A stretch of DNA of 64,000 bases from Chlorobiota bacterium (GTDB lineage Bacteria; Bacteroidota; Bacteroidia; Bacteroidales; VadinHA17): contig JAADHC010000026.1 in assembly GCA_013152085.1 (NCBI GenBank), forward strand, positions 1 through 64,000, in the 5' to 3' direction. A program made the translations under genes and the position numbers. Of this stretch, positions 1 to 9,004 are shown piece after piece. Position 1 is the stretch's first letter, and every line of letters starts with the position of its first letter. The notes beneath the pieces are model-generated. The model saw nothing but the letters and a program-made list of their open reading frames with translations. It did not search any database and was not told the DNA's origin.

Positions 1-13
1 GTAATATGCTTAA

Positions 14-211
14 TTAATTATCCGAAAATGAAAAGGATCGAAGATTAGCTTCGCCAAACTCGTAAACCCGGTTCCTCGTCGCTTGTTCCAAAGGCCTGCC
101 CGGCTGATAAGCTTTAGCCGTTCGGACGGGGATCACTTTGTGGCGGCGGGGAGCTTCAATTAAACCTTGCGGGGCCGGATCTTTATTGGGATTATGCTCC
201 ATTTGCTTCAA
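14..211 (-). CDS. Small hypothetical protein
   Basis: Open frame of 65 codons that I do not recognise. It opens with TTG, and an in-frame ATG three codons later is the more likely start, giving about 62 residues. The product is rich in proline, arginine and alanine, with no signal peptide or membrane segment. Codon use is GC-richer than the surrounding intergenic DNA, which mildly favours a real gene or the remains of one. It stands alone at the window edge, divergent from the next gene. Confidence 0.3.
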   Translation of the reverse strand: MKQMEHNPNKDPAPQGLIEAPRRHKVIPVRTAKAYQPGRPLEQATRNRVYEFGEANLRSFSFSDN

Positions 212-365
212 TCTGTAAGAATATTTTGTTGTCTTTCTGTATAATATACTGTATCTTTAAATGATTGTTGGTATGAGCAGCAGAATATAAAGTGCCACGA
301 ACACATAAAATATCATAAAAGAGTGCTGTGTTGTAATTTTAAACTTAATTATGGAGGGTATCATC

Positions 366-659
366 ATGATTGGAATGAACTTTATTAGCTTTATTATTTT
401 ACTGGCAATCAGTATTGTTGTTTCGGCAGTGCTGCATTTTGTTCTTAAGTATCATGTCAGGCCGGGCTGGGTCTCTTTTTTTTCAAAAGTAGTAATTGGA
501 TGGATTGGAGCCTGGCTGGGGTCGCCGGTTTTTGGATACTGGTGTGAGGGTGTGAAATATGAAAAAGTATATATTATTCCTGCAATCCTTGGCTCACTGG
601 CATTACTGATTTTAACGATAGATTTTGTTAAGTCTGTTAAAACTACCGTAACAGAATGA
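366..659 (+). CDS. Small membrane protein, GlsB/YeaQ-like
   Basis: About 97 residues with three hydrophobic segments (roughly residues 3-25, 40-60 and 72-90). The size and the glycine-rich second segment resemble the GlsB/YeaQ/YmgE (transglycosylase-associated) family of small inner-membrane stress proteins. An in-frame ATG lies 15 bases upstream at 351, but GGAGGG at 353-358 sits 7 bases before the ATG at 366, so I chose 366. It appears monocistronic. The family assignment rests on architecture only; molecular function is unknown. Confidence 0.6.
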   Translation: MIGMNFISFIILLAISIVVSAVLHFVLKYHVRPGWVSFFSKVVIGWIGAWLGSPVFGYWCEGVKYEKVYIIPAILGSLALLILTIDFVKSVKTTVTE

Positions 660-844
660 TCATTATTAACGCATAAGTCAAACCTTTTATTATTATGGCA
701 CAGCACTTTACTTTTGAAACAATAAGGATATCAGCAGCAAAATATTTTTTAATTCATCCCGGGTACAATGCATTGAACAAAAAAAATATCTGAATTCGAA
801 AATCCGCACAGTTTTGTTACTTTGCACCTGCAAAGGACAGATGC

Positions 845-1669
845 ATGACCGGAACGGACAAATACCTGGAAGAGCTTAAATGGCAGCGTGACGAGATCAC
901 AAGGCAACAGCACGAGATCATACAAAGTATCCGTTATGCCAGTCTGATCCAGTCTTCGCTGTTACCACCTGAAAGTTTGATTCAAAAGCTTTTACCGGCA
1001 GGGTTTATCCTTTTTAAACCCAGGGATATCGTCAGCGGGGATTTCTACTGGATGGCTGAAAAGGATGAAAAGATCTATCTGGCTGTAGCCGATTGCACCG
1101 GTCATGGCGTTCCGGGAGCCCTGATGAGTATTCTCGGTATTTCCTTTCTTAATGAGATCCTGGCGCGCGGGGAAAGCTACCGTGCCAACCGTATCCTCAA
1201 CCTGTTGCGCGAGATGGTGATGAAATCCCTGCACCAGACCGGCGATGTATCCCAGTCCATGGACGGTATGGATATCGCACTGTGTATCTACGACGCTGCC
1301 AACAAAACCATGCAGTATGCCGGTGCCAACAACCCGCTGTTCATGGTACGGAAAGATGTTTTGACCGAATTTAAACCCGACCGTATGCCCATTGGCATCA
1401 GCGGCCATGAGGAACACTCATTTAAAAATCATTTCTTCGATGTAAGAAAAGGTGACTGGTTTTATCTTTTTTCCGATGGTTATGTGGACCAGTTTGGCGG
1501 CCAGAATGGAAAAAAATTTAAATACGACCCGTTCAAATCGGTACTCCTTGAAATTGCCGGGAAGAAAGCCCCTGATCAGAAAGAGAAACTGGATCATACG
1601 CTCGAAAAATGGATGGGAAAATACTCCCAGGTCGATGATATTTTGGTAATGGGTGCAAGATTTGATTAA
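845..1669 (+). CDS. Free-standing SpoIIE-family PP2C-like serine/threonine phosphatase
   Basis: 274 residues. Residues 8-40 form a charged helix typical of the linker before SpoIIE domains, and the rest is the phosphatase domain. Metal-binding motifs are intact: SGDFYW with Asp66, ADCTGHGVPG with Asp83, the MDGMDIA segment, SDGYVDQFGG and a terminal VDDILVMG. Proteins of this family dephosphorylate phosphoserine on anti-sigma antagonists or other partners. Unlike most relatives it has no N-terminal sensor, so it probably relies on a partner for input. Its domain closely matches the C-terminal domain of the large protein at 46399-49641. The OLD-like ATPase gene begins 37 bases downstream on the same strand, so the two may be co-transcribed. 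Confidence 0.88.
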   Translation: MTGTDKYLEELKWQRDEITRQQHEIIQSIRYASLIQSSLLPPESLIQKLLPAGFILFKPRDIVSGDFYWMAEKDEKIYLAVADCTGHGVPGALMSILGISFLNEILARGESYRANRILNLLREMVMKSLHQTGDVSQSMDGMDIALCIYDAANKTMQYAGANNPLFMVRKDVLTEFKPDRMPIGISGHEEHSFKNHFFDVRKGDWFYLFSDGYVDQFGGQNGKKFKYDPFKSVLLEIAGKKAPDQKEKLDHTLEKWMGKYSQVDDILVMGARFD

Positions 1670-1706
1670 ATTTACATCATGATCCTCAGGTGGATCATTA
1701 AGCATT

Positions 1707-4040
1707 ATGAGATTATTGTCTTTTCGCATACAAAACTTCAGGTCGATCGTTGATACGGGATGGAATCAATTGTCATCCGACAACATTACCGGGATTATCG
1801 GCCAGAATGAGTCGGGAAAGACCTCTATCCTTGAAGCCCTGAAAAGTTTTTATGACGGCAAGATTTCAGAAGATATCCTTCGCAGTGATCTCTCCATGCC
1901 TGTGGTTACCTGTTGTTTTGCAACCGGGGCCGACCAGATATCTGATATACTCAGGGATAAATTGTTGCCTGCGGGGGTTATGCAGCATATTAAAAAAGAG
2001 AAGAAAATAATCCTGCAAAGGGCATGGAATGACGATTTGTCCAGCATCATGTTGTTTAACGGAACGGAAGTTGAAAAGCTTTTCACCGATTTTGAAGTTT
2101 CACGGGCACTTAAGGAGCATAAAATTGCTGAGAAACTGGATAAGTTGTTGGAGAAAAAAGAAAAAGCGCGTAAGGAATACCAGAAGGCGGATGATGAAAT
2201 GCATCAGGCAGAAATGATGATGGAAGAAGCAAAGGCCCTGATAAGCGAACGTACGCGTACATTCAGATCGGTAAAGAAAACCGACCAGAAGAAAATGGCC
2301 GAAAAACAACTGGCCATTGCAAAGAAGAAGTACGAACAGGCAAGGGAACAGTTTCTCCAAAAACAGAAACTTTCTAAAGAAAAAAACAAAATTTTCGCTG
2401 AGGTTAATGATGAAGCCCGTTTTGCGGAACAAAGCAAACAGGCAGCCCTGGAAATGGAAGAAGCAGGAGAAAAACTTCGTGAATCTACCGAAAGGCTTCG
2501 AAAATTACAGCAGCTATACGACCATGCTTATTCCGATAAGGAGAGACACGGGATTAGCCTCGAAATGGACAGCGCCAATGAAAAATATCTGAAAACCGTA
2601 CAGATATACCAGCAGGCCCGCGAAAGGGCCATCATTAAAAAGTACCTGGCATATAAGATCCTTGGCGGACTGAGTCCCGGTGCGGCGGAAAAAGAGATCG
2701 AACGGGAAAAACCTCAGTTCAATCCTTATTATTCACGTGAAGAAGCCGGAAATATCCTCGCAGGTCATATTCCCGTTTTCACCATGTTTGAGGATTTTTC
2801 AAGTTTGCTGCCAAACCGTATCGACCTGGTAGATATCCTTGACGGAAATCAGAAAACCGAAGGGTTTGCTGCTGCAATGAATTTCCTGCACGTTTCAGGA
2901 TTAAATGCGGAATTTTTCAGGGAATCCAACAGCCGGATATTGAAGCAAAAAATTGAACGGTTAAACCGGGAACTTACGATAGACTTCCAGGATTTCTGGC
3001 GCCAGCGTATCGGGAAGACCAGCAAGATCACGCTGAATTTCGAGCTGGAACACTATGATCATACACATCCTGAAAAAAGCGGATTCCCTTACCTGGAATT
3101 CTGGGTGAAAGACCGTAACGAGCGGCTTTATCCCAAACAACGAAGCCGTGGGGTCCGGTGGTTTCTCTCTTTTTATCTTGAACTGAAAGCAGCCATGGTT
3201 GCCAATCAGAACAAAGGCAGGGTACTGTTGATTGATGAACCCGGCTTAAGCCTTCATGCCAGGGCACAGGAAGACGTGCTGAAAGTTTTCGAACATATTC
3301 GTGAAAAAATACAGGTGATCTATACGACCCACTCTCCACACCTGATTGATATCCGGAAACTGTATCGCCTGTTGGCAGTACAACGGGCTGTGGATGATGA
3401 CGAAAACAGTGAAACCGTGGTTTTTGATGCAAAATCCCTTACATCGGCAACGACCGATACGCTTAGCCCGATCTATACATTGATGGGCTCCCGTCTCTCG
3501 GAACAACAGTTTATACAGAAGAAAAACAACATCATTCTCGAAGATCTGTCGGCATACTATTATCTTTCAACATTCCACCAGCTTCTCGGATATCCCGAAG
3601 AAGCCTATTTCCTTCCGGCTACCGATGTTTCCAATGTGCAGACCCTTGTTAACCTTTTAATGGGGTGGGGACTTGATTATATTGTCGTTTTAAAAGGAGA
3701 TTCGAGTGGTAAACGGATCTTCGGCAAATTGAAAAACAGTATTTTCGGCAACGACGATACCCTGGCATCCGGTAAACTGATCCTGTTGAAAGGGTACCGG
3801 GGAATGGAAGATCTTTTTTCTACCCTTGATTTCAAAAAACATGTGCTGCACGAACGTATCGGTATCCCTGAACGAAATTCCGAATTTGTTAAAGAAAATC
3901 ATCTTTCCGGAACCCTCCTGGCATCCTCTTTTATGAAGCATGCCCAGGGATTGAAGATTACCGATTTCGATGAAGAGACACGTGAAAATATAGAACGGCT
4001 TTTCCAGGCAATTACCGATCGGTTAAAGGTGCAGAAATGA
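1707..4040 (+). CDS. OLD-family-like AAA ATPase with coiled coil and degenerate TOPRIM region
   Basis: 777 residues. Walker A is GQNESGKTS (residues 32-40). A long charged coiled coil covers about 130-320. The second half of the ABC-type ATPase has an arginine/glycine signature (RSRGVRWFLSF), Walker B LLIDEPG with Asp510 and Glu511, and the switch histidine in TTHSPH (His542). The C-terminal 200 residues resemble the TOPRIM nuclease part of OLD proteins, but the usual acidic motifs look altered: IILED stands where VEG is common, and LKGDSSG stands where DxD is expected. OLD proteins act on DNA, and several belong to antiphage systems such as Gabija. No GajB-like helicase or other known partner follows. 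The immediate upstream neighbour is the SpoIIE phosphatase. Confidence 0.8.
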   Translation: MRLLSFRIQNFRSIVDTGWNQLSSDNITGIIGQNESGKTSILEALKSFYDGKISEDILRSDLSMPVVTCCFATGADQISDILRDKLLPAGVMQHIKKEKKIILQRAWNDDLSSIMLFNGTEVEKLFTDFEVSRALKEHKIAEKLDKLLEKKEKARKEYQKADDEMHQAEMMMEEAKALISERTRTFRSVKKTDQKKMAEKQLAIAKKKYEQAREQFLQKQKLSKEKNKIFAEVNDEARFAEQSKQAALEMEEAGEKLRESTERLRKLQQLYDHAYSDKERHGISLEMDSANEKYLKTVQIYQQARERAIIKKYLAYKILGGLSPGAAEKEIEREKPQFNPYYSREEAGNILAGHIPVFTMFEDFSSLLPNRIDLVDILDGNQKTEGFAAAMNFLHVSGLNAEFFRESNSRILKQKIERLNRELTIDFQDFWRQRIGKTSKITLNFELEHYDHTHPEKSGFPYLEFWVKDRNERLYPKQRSRGVRWFLSFYLELKAAMVANQNKGRVLLIDEPGLSLHARAQEDVLKVFEHIREKIQVIYTTHSPHLIDIRKLYRLLAVQRAVDDDENSETVVFDAKSLTSATTDTLSPIYTLMGSRLSEQQFIQKKNNIILEDLSAYYYLSTFHQLLGYPEEAYFLPATDVSNVQTLVNLLMGWGLDYIVVLKGDSSGKRIFGKLKNSIFGNDDTLASGKLILLKGYRGMEDLFSTLDFKKHVLHERIGIPERNSEFVKENHLSGTLLASSFMKHAQGLKITDFDEETRENIERLFQAITDRLKVQK

Positions 4041-4113
4041 TGATTCATTTCTTTTTGGTTCCCTGCCTTTCCTCCCCGAAACAATTTATTAACTTTACAC
4101 ATTCATAATTTAA

Positions 4114-4920
4114 ATGAATCTCAAAAAGAAATTTACCGGTAAATGGTTCTGGATCACCGGTGCATCCTCGGGGATTGGGAAAGCTCTGGCATTGGAAGTT
4201 GCCCGTTGTGGCGGTTTTCTGGTCCTCTCTGCCCGTAATGAATCAGCCCTGAAAGAGGTATGTAACGATTCCGGCTTGCCTCCGGAGCATTGCCTGGTTT
4301 TTCCACTGGATATTTCAGATACCGATGCGGTTAAAGTTACGGCAGAGAAAGTGTTGTCAATCATACCGGAACTTGATTATGTCTTTCATGTTGCCGGTAT
4401 CAGCCAAAGGTCGCTGATCCATGAAACCAGCCTGGAGGTTGATCACCGGATCATGGACGTTAACTATTTCGGAACCATAGCCCTGACCAAAGCCGTGTTA
4501 CCGGCCATGAGAAAACAGGGGAGGGGGCATTTCCTGGTTACCAGCAGTGTAGTGGGCAGGTTCGGCTTTCCGGTCCGGTCAGCATATTCGGCCTCAAAAC
4601 ATGCCCTGCATGGATTTTTTGAAACACTGATGTCCGAATATAACAAAGACCGTATTAACGTTACCATAGCAGTGCCGGGGCGCATACAGTCACAGGTATC
4701 GGTAAATGCACTTACCGGCGACGGCACTCCTTACGGGGTGATGGATCCGGGCCAGGAAAAAGGCATGACTGCTGAAAAAGCTGCTGTCAGGATGCTCAAA
4801 GCAGTAGCCAGACGGAAGAGAGAAGTCCTCGTCGGGAAGGCAGATGCTTACGCGGTACTCCTCCGTAAATACTTTCCGGGAATTTTTTTTAATTTAGCAA
4901 CCAAAGTCAGCCCTGTTTAA
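4114..4920 (+). CDS. Short-chain dehydrogenase/reductase
   Basis: 268 residues of the classical SDR fold. The dinucleotide motif TGASSGIG is at residues 15-22, an N-x-G-type structural motif sits in the middle, and the catalytic pair Tyr158-x-x-x-Lys162 lies in YSASKHA. The family reduces or oxidises a carbonyl or alcohol with NAD(P)H; the substrate cannot be read from the sequence. Length is normal. The double VOC gene starts 13 bases downstream, which suggests co-transcription. The product should be cytosolic; the C-terminal 20 residues are moderately hydrophobic. Confidence 0.88.
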   Translation: MNLKKKFTGKWFWITGASSGIGKALALEVARCGGFLVLSARNESALKEVCNDSGLPPEHCLVFPLDISDTDAVKVTAEKVLSIIPELDYVFHVAGISQRSLIHETSLEVDHRIMDVNYFGTIALTKAVLPAMRKQGRGHFLVTSSVVGRFGFPVRSAYSASKHALHGFFETLMSEYNKDRINVTIAVPGRIQSQVSVNALTGDGTPYGVMDPGQEKGMTAEKAAVRMLKAVARRKREVLVGKADAYAVLLRKYFPGIFFNLATKVSPV

Positions 4921-4933
4921 TAAGTTATTTGTG

Positions 4934-6019
4934 ATGGAAGGAAAAGTAAAAAATGTAGTGATCAGCGGGATCCAACAGATCGGGATTGGAGTGGCAAACC
5001 TTCAGGAGGCCTGGAAATGGTATCGTCAGTTTTTTGGCGTGGATGTGAAGATATTCGAAGAAAAAGCTGCTGCCAAGCTGATGCTTCATTATACCGGCGG
5101 AGAACCGAGAAATCGCCATGCGGCACTGGCCATTAACCTGCAGGGTGGTGGTGGTTTTGAAATCTGGCAATATACCGACCGTATCCCCGTACCGGCAAAA
5201 TTTAATATTTCCCTGGGCGACCTGGGTATCTACGCTGCAAAAATTAAAACCAGAGATGTAACCACTACTTATCATAATTACAGGGCAAAGGGTGCCGAAA
5301 TCCCCGGAGGGCTTCAGAAAGATCCTGAAGGAAAATACTATTTTTTTATTAAGGATTTATATAACAACCTTTTTCAGGTCGTTTGCGGCAAAAGCATGTT
5401 CCGCAACGAAAAGAAACTTACAGGAGCTACCTATGGTGCCATTATCGGGGTTTCCAACATCGAACTGGCCCGGGTACTCTATTCGGGTATCCTCGGCTAT
5501 GATGTGGTCGTCTATGATAAAACGGGTGTTTTCGAAGATTTTTCTGTCCTTCCCGGTGGAAGCGAACCTGTACGCAGGGTTTTACTCAGACACAGCCAGA
5601 GCCGTATGGGTATATTTTCGAAGATTTTCGGCCCCAGCGAGATCGAACTGGTTTCAACGCTGGAAAGAATACCCAACCGTATATTCCAGGGACGTTTCTG
5701 GGGTGACCTCGGATTTATCCATCTTTGTTATGATGTGAACGGAATGGATACCCTCAGGGAACAGTGTGCTGCCAGTGGTCTGCCCTTTACGGTGGATAGC
5801 CAGAAAACTCAAAACGACGACAGTTTCGATATGGGTGAAGCCGCAGGTCGTTTTGCATACGTGGAAGATCCTGACGGAACTTTAATCGAGTTTGTTGAAA
5901 CACATAAAATTCCGGTAATCAAAAAACTCGGCTGGTATATTAATCTCCGTAAAAGGGATCCGGAAAAAGCCTTGCCCGACTGGCTGGTGAAAGCGCTACG
6001 CTTTAACCGGGTAAAATAA
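4934..6019 (+). CDS. Two-domain VOC (glyoxalase/dioxygenase fold) protein
   Basis: 361 residues made of two vicinal-oxygen-chelate domains, one at about residues 8-150 and one at 165-340. Each starts with a typical beta-alpha unit (GIGVANLQEAWKWY and IGVSNIELARVLYS). The second ends with FAYVEDPDGTLIEFVE, the classic last strand carrying a metal-ligand Glu. The family includes glyoxalases, epimerases and extradiol dioxygenases, and the substrate here is unknown. GTG at 4931 and ATG at 4934 are both possible starts; ATG is preferred. It lies 13 bases after the SDR gene and probably shares its transcript. Confidence 0.8.
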   Translation: MEGKVKNVVISGIQQIGIGVANLQEAWKWYRQFFGVDVKIFEEKAAAKLMLHYTGGEPRNRHAALAINLQGGGGFEIWQYTDRIPVPAKFNISLGDLGIYAAKIKTRDVTTTYHNYRAKGAEIPGGLQKDPEGKYYFFIKDLYNNLFQVVCGKSMFRNEKKLTGATYGAIIGVSNIELARVLYSGILGYDVVVYDKTGVFEDFSVLPGGSEPVRRVLLRHSQSRMGIFSKIFGPSEIELVSTLERIPNRIFQGRFWGDLGFIHLCYDVNGMDTLREQCAASGLPFTVDSQKTQNDDSFDMGEAAGRFAYVEDPDGTLIEFVETHKIPVIKKLGWYINLRKRDPEKALPDWLVKALRFNRVK

Positions 6020-6091
6020 AACGCCGGTTTGCCGGAATGTCGATCGAAAAAGATTTTCATTATCTTTGATTCTGTTAAAGAGAGAGAGACG

Positions 6092-6730
6092 ATGAAAAGT
6101 CGCTTGTTTATTCTTACCTTGATACTGGCTTGTACATTCCCTTTACAGGCACAAGTGTTTCATTTTCCACTGGCCCGGCTACTTCCTGCCCCGGGTCCTG
6201 AAAAATATTACCTCGACAACAGGGGAAAAGCTACCACAGACAATAACGGACCCGGGATTCAATATCAGATCCTGCTGCAATCCGGATTTTTTGGTAGTCC
6301 CGGATACGGTAACGGTTTTTCATATTCTGTTACCCCCACGTTTGGTTATACGGTTTCACCCAGATTCAGACTTTCCGGAGGAATCTCGTATACCGCTTTT
6401 TCCGGTGCTGCATTTGAAACGCCCGGAGCTTTTGAAAACCGGGGCATACCACAGAGAATGACCGGAAATACCGTGATATTTGCCCGCGGGACCTACATGG
6501 TGCGTCCTAACCTGTTCTTTACGGGAACCATCGTAAAAAATCTCAACAGAAACCGTTCACCGTTTTTGCAAAATCCTTACTACCGGCAGCCTGGCGACAG
6601 CTATTCCCTGCAAATGGATTATTTTTTAACCAAATCCATTCGTTTCGGGGCCGAATTCAGGTATGGCAATAATTCTTATCCGGGATTTGGCTATCCGTAT
6701 GGATATGGTCCTTATCTGCCCTGGTATTAA
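6092..6730 (+). CDS. Secreted or outer-membrane hypothetical protein
   Basis: 212 residues beginning with a signal peptide (MKSRLFILTLILACTFP, cleavage near QAQ). The rest is rich in aromatic, glycine and proline residues and alternates in a way that suggests beta strands of a small outer-membrane barrel. The frame extends 63 bases upstream to another ATG at 6029, but a signal sequence begins at 6092, so that start is chosen. It precedes the PrsW-like gene by 11 bases. No family recognised. Confidence 0.65.
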   Translation: MKSRLFILTLILACTFPLQAQVFHFPLARLLPAPGPEKYYLDNRGKATTDNNGPGIQYQILLQSGFFGSPGYGNGFSYSVTPTFGYTVSPRFRLSGGISYTAFSGAAFETPGAFENRGIPQRMTGNTVIFARGTYMVRPNLFFTGTIVKNLNRNRSPFLQNPYYRQPGDSYSLQMDYFLTKSIRFGAEFRYGNNSYPGFGYPYGYGPYLPWY

Positions 6731-6741
6731 GCTTTCTTTTT

Positions 6742-7407
6742 ATGAATCTGTTGTTTATCTCTCTTGCTCCGGTATTCATTATTGCTTTTTACGTCTGGTT
6801 CCGGGACAAGTATGAAAAAGAACCCATTGGTCTGCTGATCCGGGCACTGTTGATCGGTGCCGTAACCACCATTCCGGTGATATTTATTGAAAGGGGATTG
6901 TTCGCCGTAGGGGCCGCTTTCTCTTTTGGTCCGTTCTGGGATGCATTTGCCGTGGCCGGACTGGTGGAGGAGAGTTTTAAGTTTCTTGCTTTCTATCTGT
7001 TCATCTGGCGGAATGTAAATTTTAATGAAAAATTTGACGGCATCGTCTATGCTGTTTTTATTGCACTGGGCTTTGCCGGGGTTGAGAATATCCTTTATGT
7101 TGCCGAAGGAGGTGTTCAGGTAGCCCTGACACGTGCCATTACGGCTGTTCCCGCACATGCCCTGTTCGGGGTGGTGATGGGTTATCATCTCGGCCTGGCA
7201 AAATTCTATCCGAAAATGCGTACTTCCCAGACCTGGCAGGCCTTTATGTGGCCGGTGCTGGCACATGGTTTTTATGATTTCTGCCTCTTGTCAGGAAATG
7301 CTTTCCTTCTTTCGGTCTTTGTTCCCTATGTGATCTTTCTCTGGATCAACGGCAGCAGGAAAATGAAAGCACTGTCAGAGCTTTCCCTGTTCAAAAACGA
7401 TAAATAA
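6742..7407 (+). CDS. PrsW-family intramembrane metalloprotease
   Basis: 221 residues with about seven membrane segments. The family's putative active-site motifs are present: Glu76-Glu77-x-x-Lys80 in GLVEESFK, Glu115-Asn116 in GFAGVENILY, and a histidine in VPAHALFG with another in MGYHLG. Bacillus PrsW cleaves the anti-sigma factor RsiW. No sigma/anti-sigma pair is visible nearby, so the target here is unknown. It begins 11 bases after the preceding secreted-protein gene. Confidence 0.85.
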   Translation: MNLLFISLAPVFIIAFYVWFRDKYEKEPIGLLIRALLIGAVTTIPVIFIERGLFAVGAAFSFGPFWDAFAVAGLVEESFKFLAFYLFIWRNVNFNEKFDGIVYAVFIALGFAGVENILYVAEGGVQVALTRAITAVPAHALFGVVMGYHLGLAKFYPKMRTSQTWQAFMWPVLAHGFYDFCLLSGNAFLLSVFVPYVIFLWINGSRKMKALSELSLFKNDK

Positions 7408-7543
7408 TGGTAAAAATAATAAGGACGGACAGTTAACCATTTCCTGTTCATTTTCTTTTAAAGGATGTCTTCGCAAAGGTTTTTTAGGGAAAATCCGTAT
7501 TTTTTCATATTTTTAAAGGAACAACCAACTTGGATTGCGCAAT

Positions 7544-8629
7544 ATGACGGAGAATGAGGCGGTTATTGTAATTAACCCGGGATCCACCACCACTAAATTT
7601 GCTCTTTTTAACAGATCAGGCTCTGTGTATTCAGATGTTATACAGCATCATCAGGATGTGCTGGATCAGTATGACCTGGTTACCGAACAACTCTACTTCA
7701 GGCATGAAATTATTTTTCCGGTGATCAAACGCAAAATTGAAGAACTGGAGCTTAAGATAAAAGGGGTTGTAGGACGCGGCGGTATTGTAAAACCTCTGGA
7801 AGGAGGTACCTACCGGGTAAATGAAGATTTTCTCGAAGATGTAAGGTCATGCCGCTATGGTAATCATGCTTCAAACCTGGGAACCCTGCTGGCAAGCCGC
7901 ATTGCCCGGGAACTCGGGGTTGACCAGGTATTTACGGTTGATCCGGTTACGGTTGACAATATGTGGGATAAAGCACGGATTTCGGGTGTTCCGGGAATTG
8001 AAAGGGTATGCCGCGGCCATCCGCTCAATGTAAAGCGAACAGCGCGTGAGGTGGCTAAGAAACAGGGGATAAAGTATACAAAAGCCCGGTATGTGGTGGC
8101 ACACCTGGGGGGTGGGTTTTCTATTACCGCCCTGAAAGGTGGTAAGATCGTGGATGTTAATGACGGCTTATTGGGAATGGGGCCTTTTTCCCCCAATCGT
8201 GCCGGCGCACTGCCCCTGCGGGGGGTGATCAGACTATGTTACGCAAAACCCGAAAATGAGGTGATCCGGCTGTTTTCCAATAACAGCGGACTTAAAGGAT
8301 ATCTGGGAGAAGAAGACCTGAGACGTGTACTCGATCGTGTAAATCAGGGTGAACAACAGGCTACCCATGTTTATCATGCTTTTGTTTACCAGATTGCCAA
8401 AGAGATCGGGGCCTGCCATATCGCCCTTCGTTGCCGGATTGACGGGATCATTATCACCGGTGGCATTGCCCATTCCGACCAGTTTATCCGGAACCTGAAA
8501 TCCTATATCGAACCGCTGGCAACCATATTTGTTATGCCGGGAGAGTTTGAAATGGAAGCACTGGCCGAAGGTGCCTGGCGGGTATTAGATGGCCGGGAAA
8601 AAGCAGGAATCTATAAGCGTGAACCATGA
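7544..8629 (+). CDS. buk: Butyrate kinase
   Basis: 361 residues, close to the usual 355. The N-terminal phosphate-binding motif INPGSTTTKFALF, the VGRGG segment, the HLGGGFSIT motif and the GGIAHSD region near the C-terminus are those of acetokinase-family butyrate kinases. The enzyme interconverts butyryl phosphate and ADP with butyrate and ATP, or acts on related branched acids. A TTG three codons upstream is also in frame, but ATG at 7544 fits the family start. The usual partner phosphate butyryltransferase is not adjacent. The stop overlaps the start of the next gene (ATGA). Confidence 0.92.
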   Translation: MTENEAVIVINPGSTTTKFALFNRSGSVYSDVIQHHQDVLDQYDLVTEQLYFRHEIIFPVIKRKIEELELKIKGVVGRGGIVKPLEGGTYRVNEDFLEDVRSCRYGNHASNLGTLLASRIARELGVDQVFTVDPVTVDNMWDKARISGVPGIERVCRGHPLNVKRTAREVAKKQGIKYTKARYVVAHLGGGFSITALKGGKIVDVNDGLLGMGPFSPNRAGALPLRGVIRLCYAKPENEVIRLFSNNSGLKGYLGEEDLRRVLDRVNQGEQQATHVYHAFVYQIAKEIGACHIALRCRIDGIIITGGIAHSDQFIRNLKSYIEPLATIFVMPGEFEMEALAEGAWRVLDGREKAGIYKREP

Positions 8630-8928
8630 TAAACTTTGACAATTTTCAACGGTCTCTCGATGAATCCCAGCCAAAATACACATGGCCGGCGCTGCTGAAA
8701 GCCCTCTGGTGGGATGCCAAAGGCGACTGGGACAGGGCACACCGTATTGCACGGGATGATCCTACCCCCGACGGAGCCAGGGTGCATGCATATCTGCATC
8801 GTAAGGAAGGGGACCTTTGGAATGCCGACTACTGGTATCAGCGGGCCGGAGTAGCCAGACCGGAAGGAACGTCCGATGACGAATGGAAGGAACTAACGGG
8901 CTATTTCGGGAAAATCATTCCCGAATGA
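8626..8928 (+). CDS. Small conserved hypothetical cytosolic protein
   Basis: 100 residues, tryptophan-rich and charged, with no signal or membrane segment. The sequence reads like a helical repeat or TPR-like mini-domain (WDRAHRIARDD, GDLWNADYWYQRAG). I recognise the pattern of a widespread uncharacterised family but cannot give a function. Its ATG overlaps the butyrate kinase stop by four bases, so the two are translationally coupled. Confidence 0.75.
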   Translation: MINFDNFQRSLDESQPKYTWPALLKALWWDAKGDWDRAHRIARDDPTPDGARVHAYLHRKEGDLWNADYWYQRAGVARPEGTSDDEWKELTGYFGKIIPE

Positions 8929-9004
8929 TATAACAAACTGGCACGATTTTCGTTCAGTGTGAAAGTATCGTTTCTTATGGATGTAAAACTAAATCGAAAA
9001 GATT

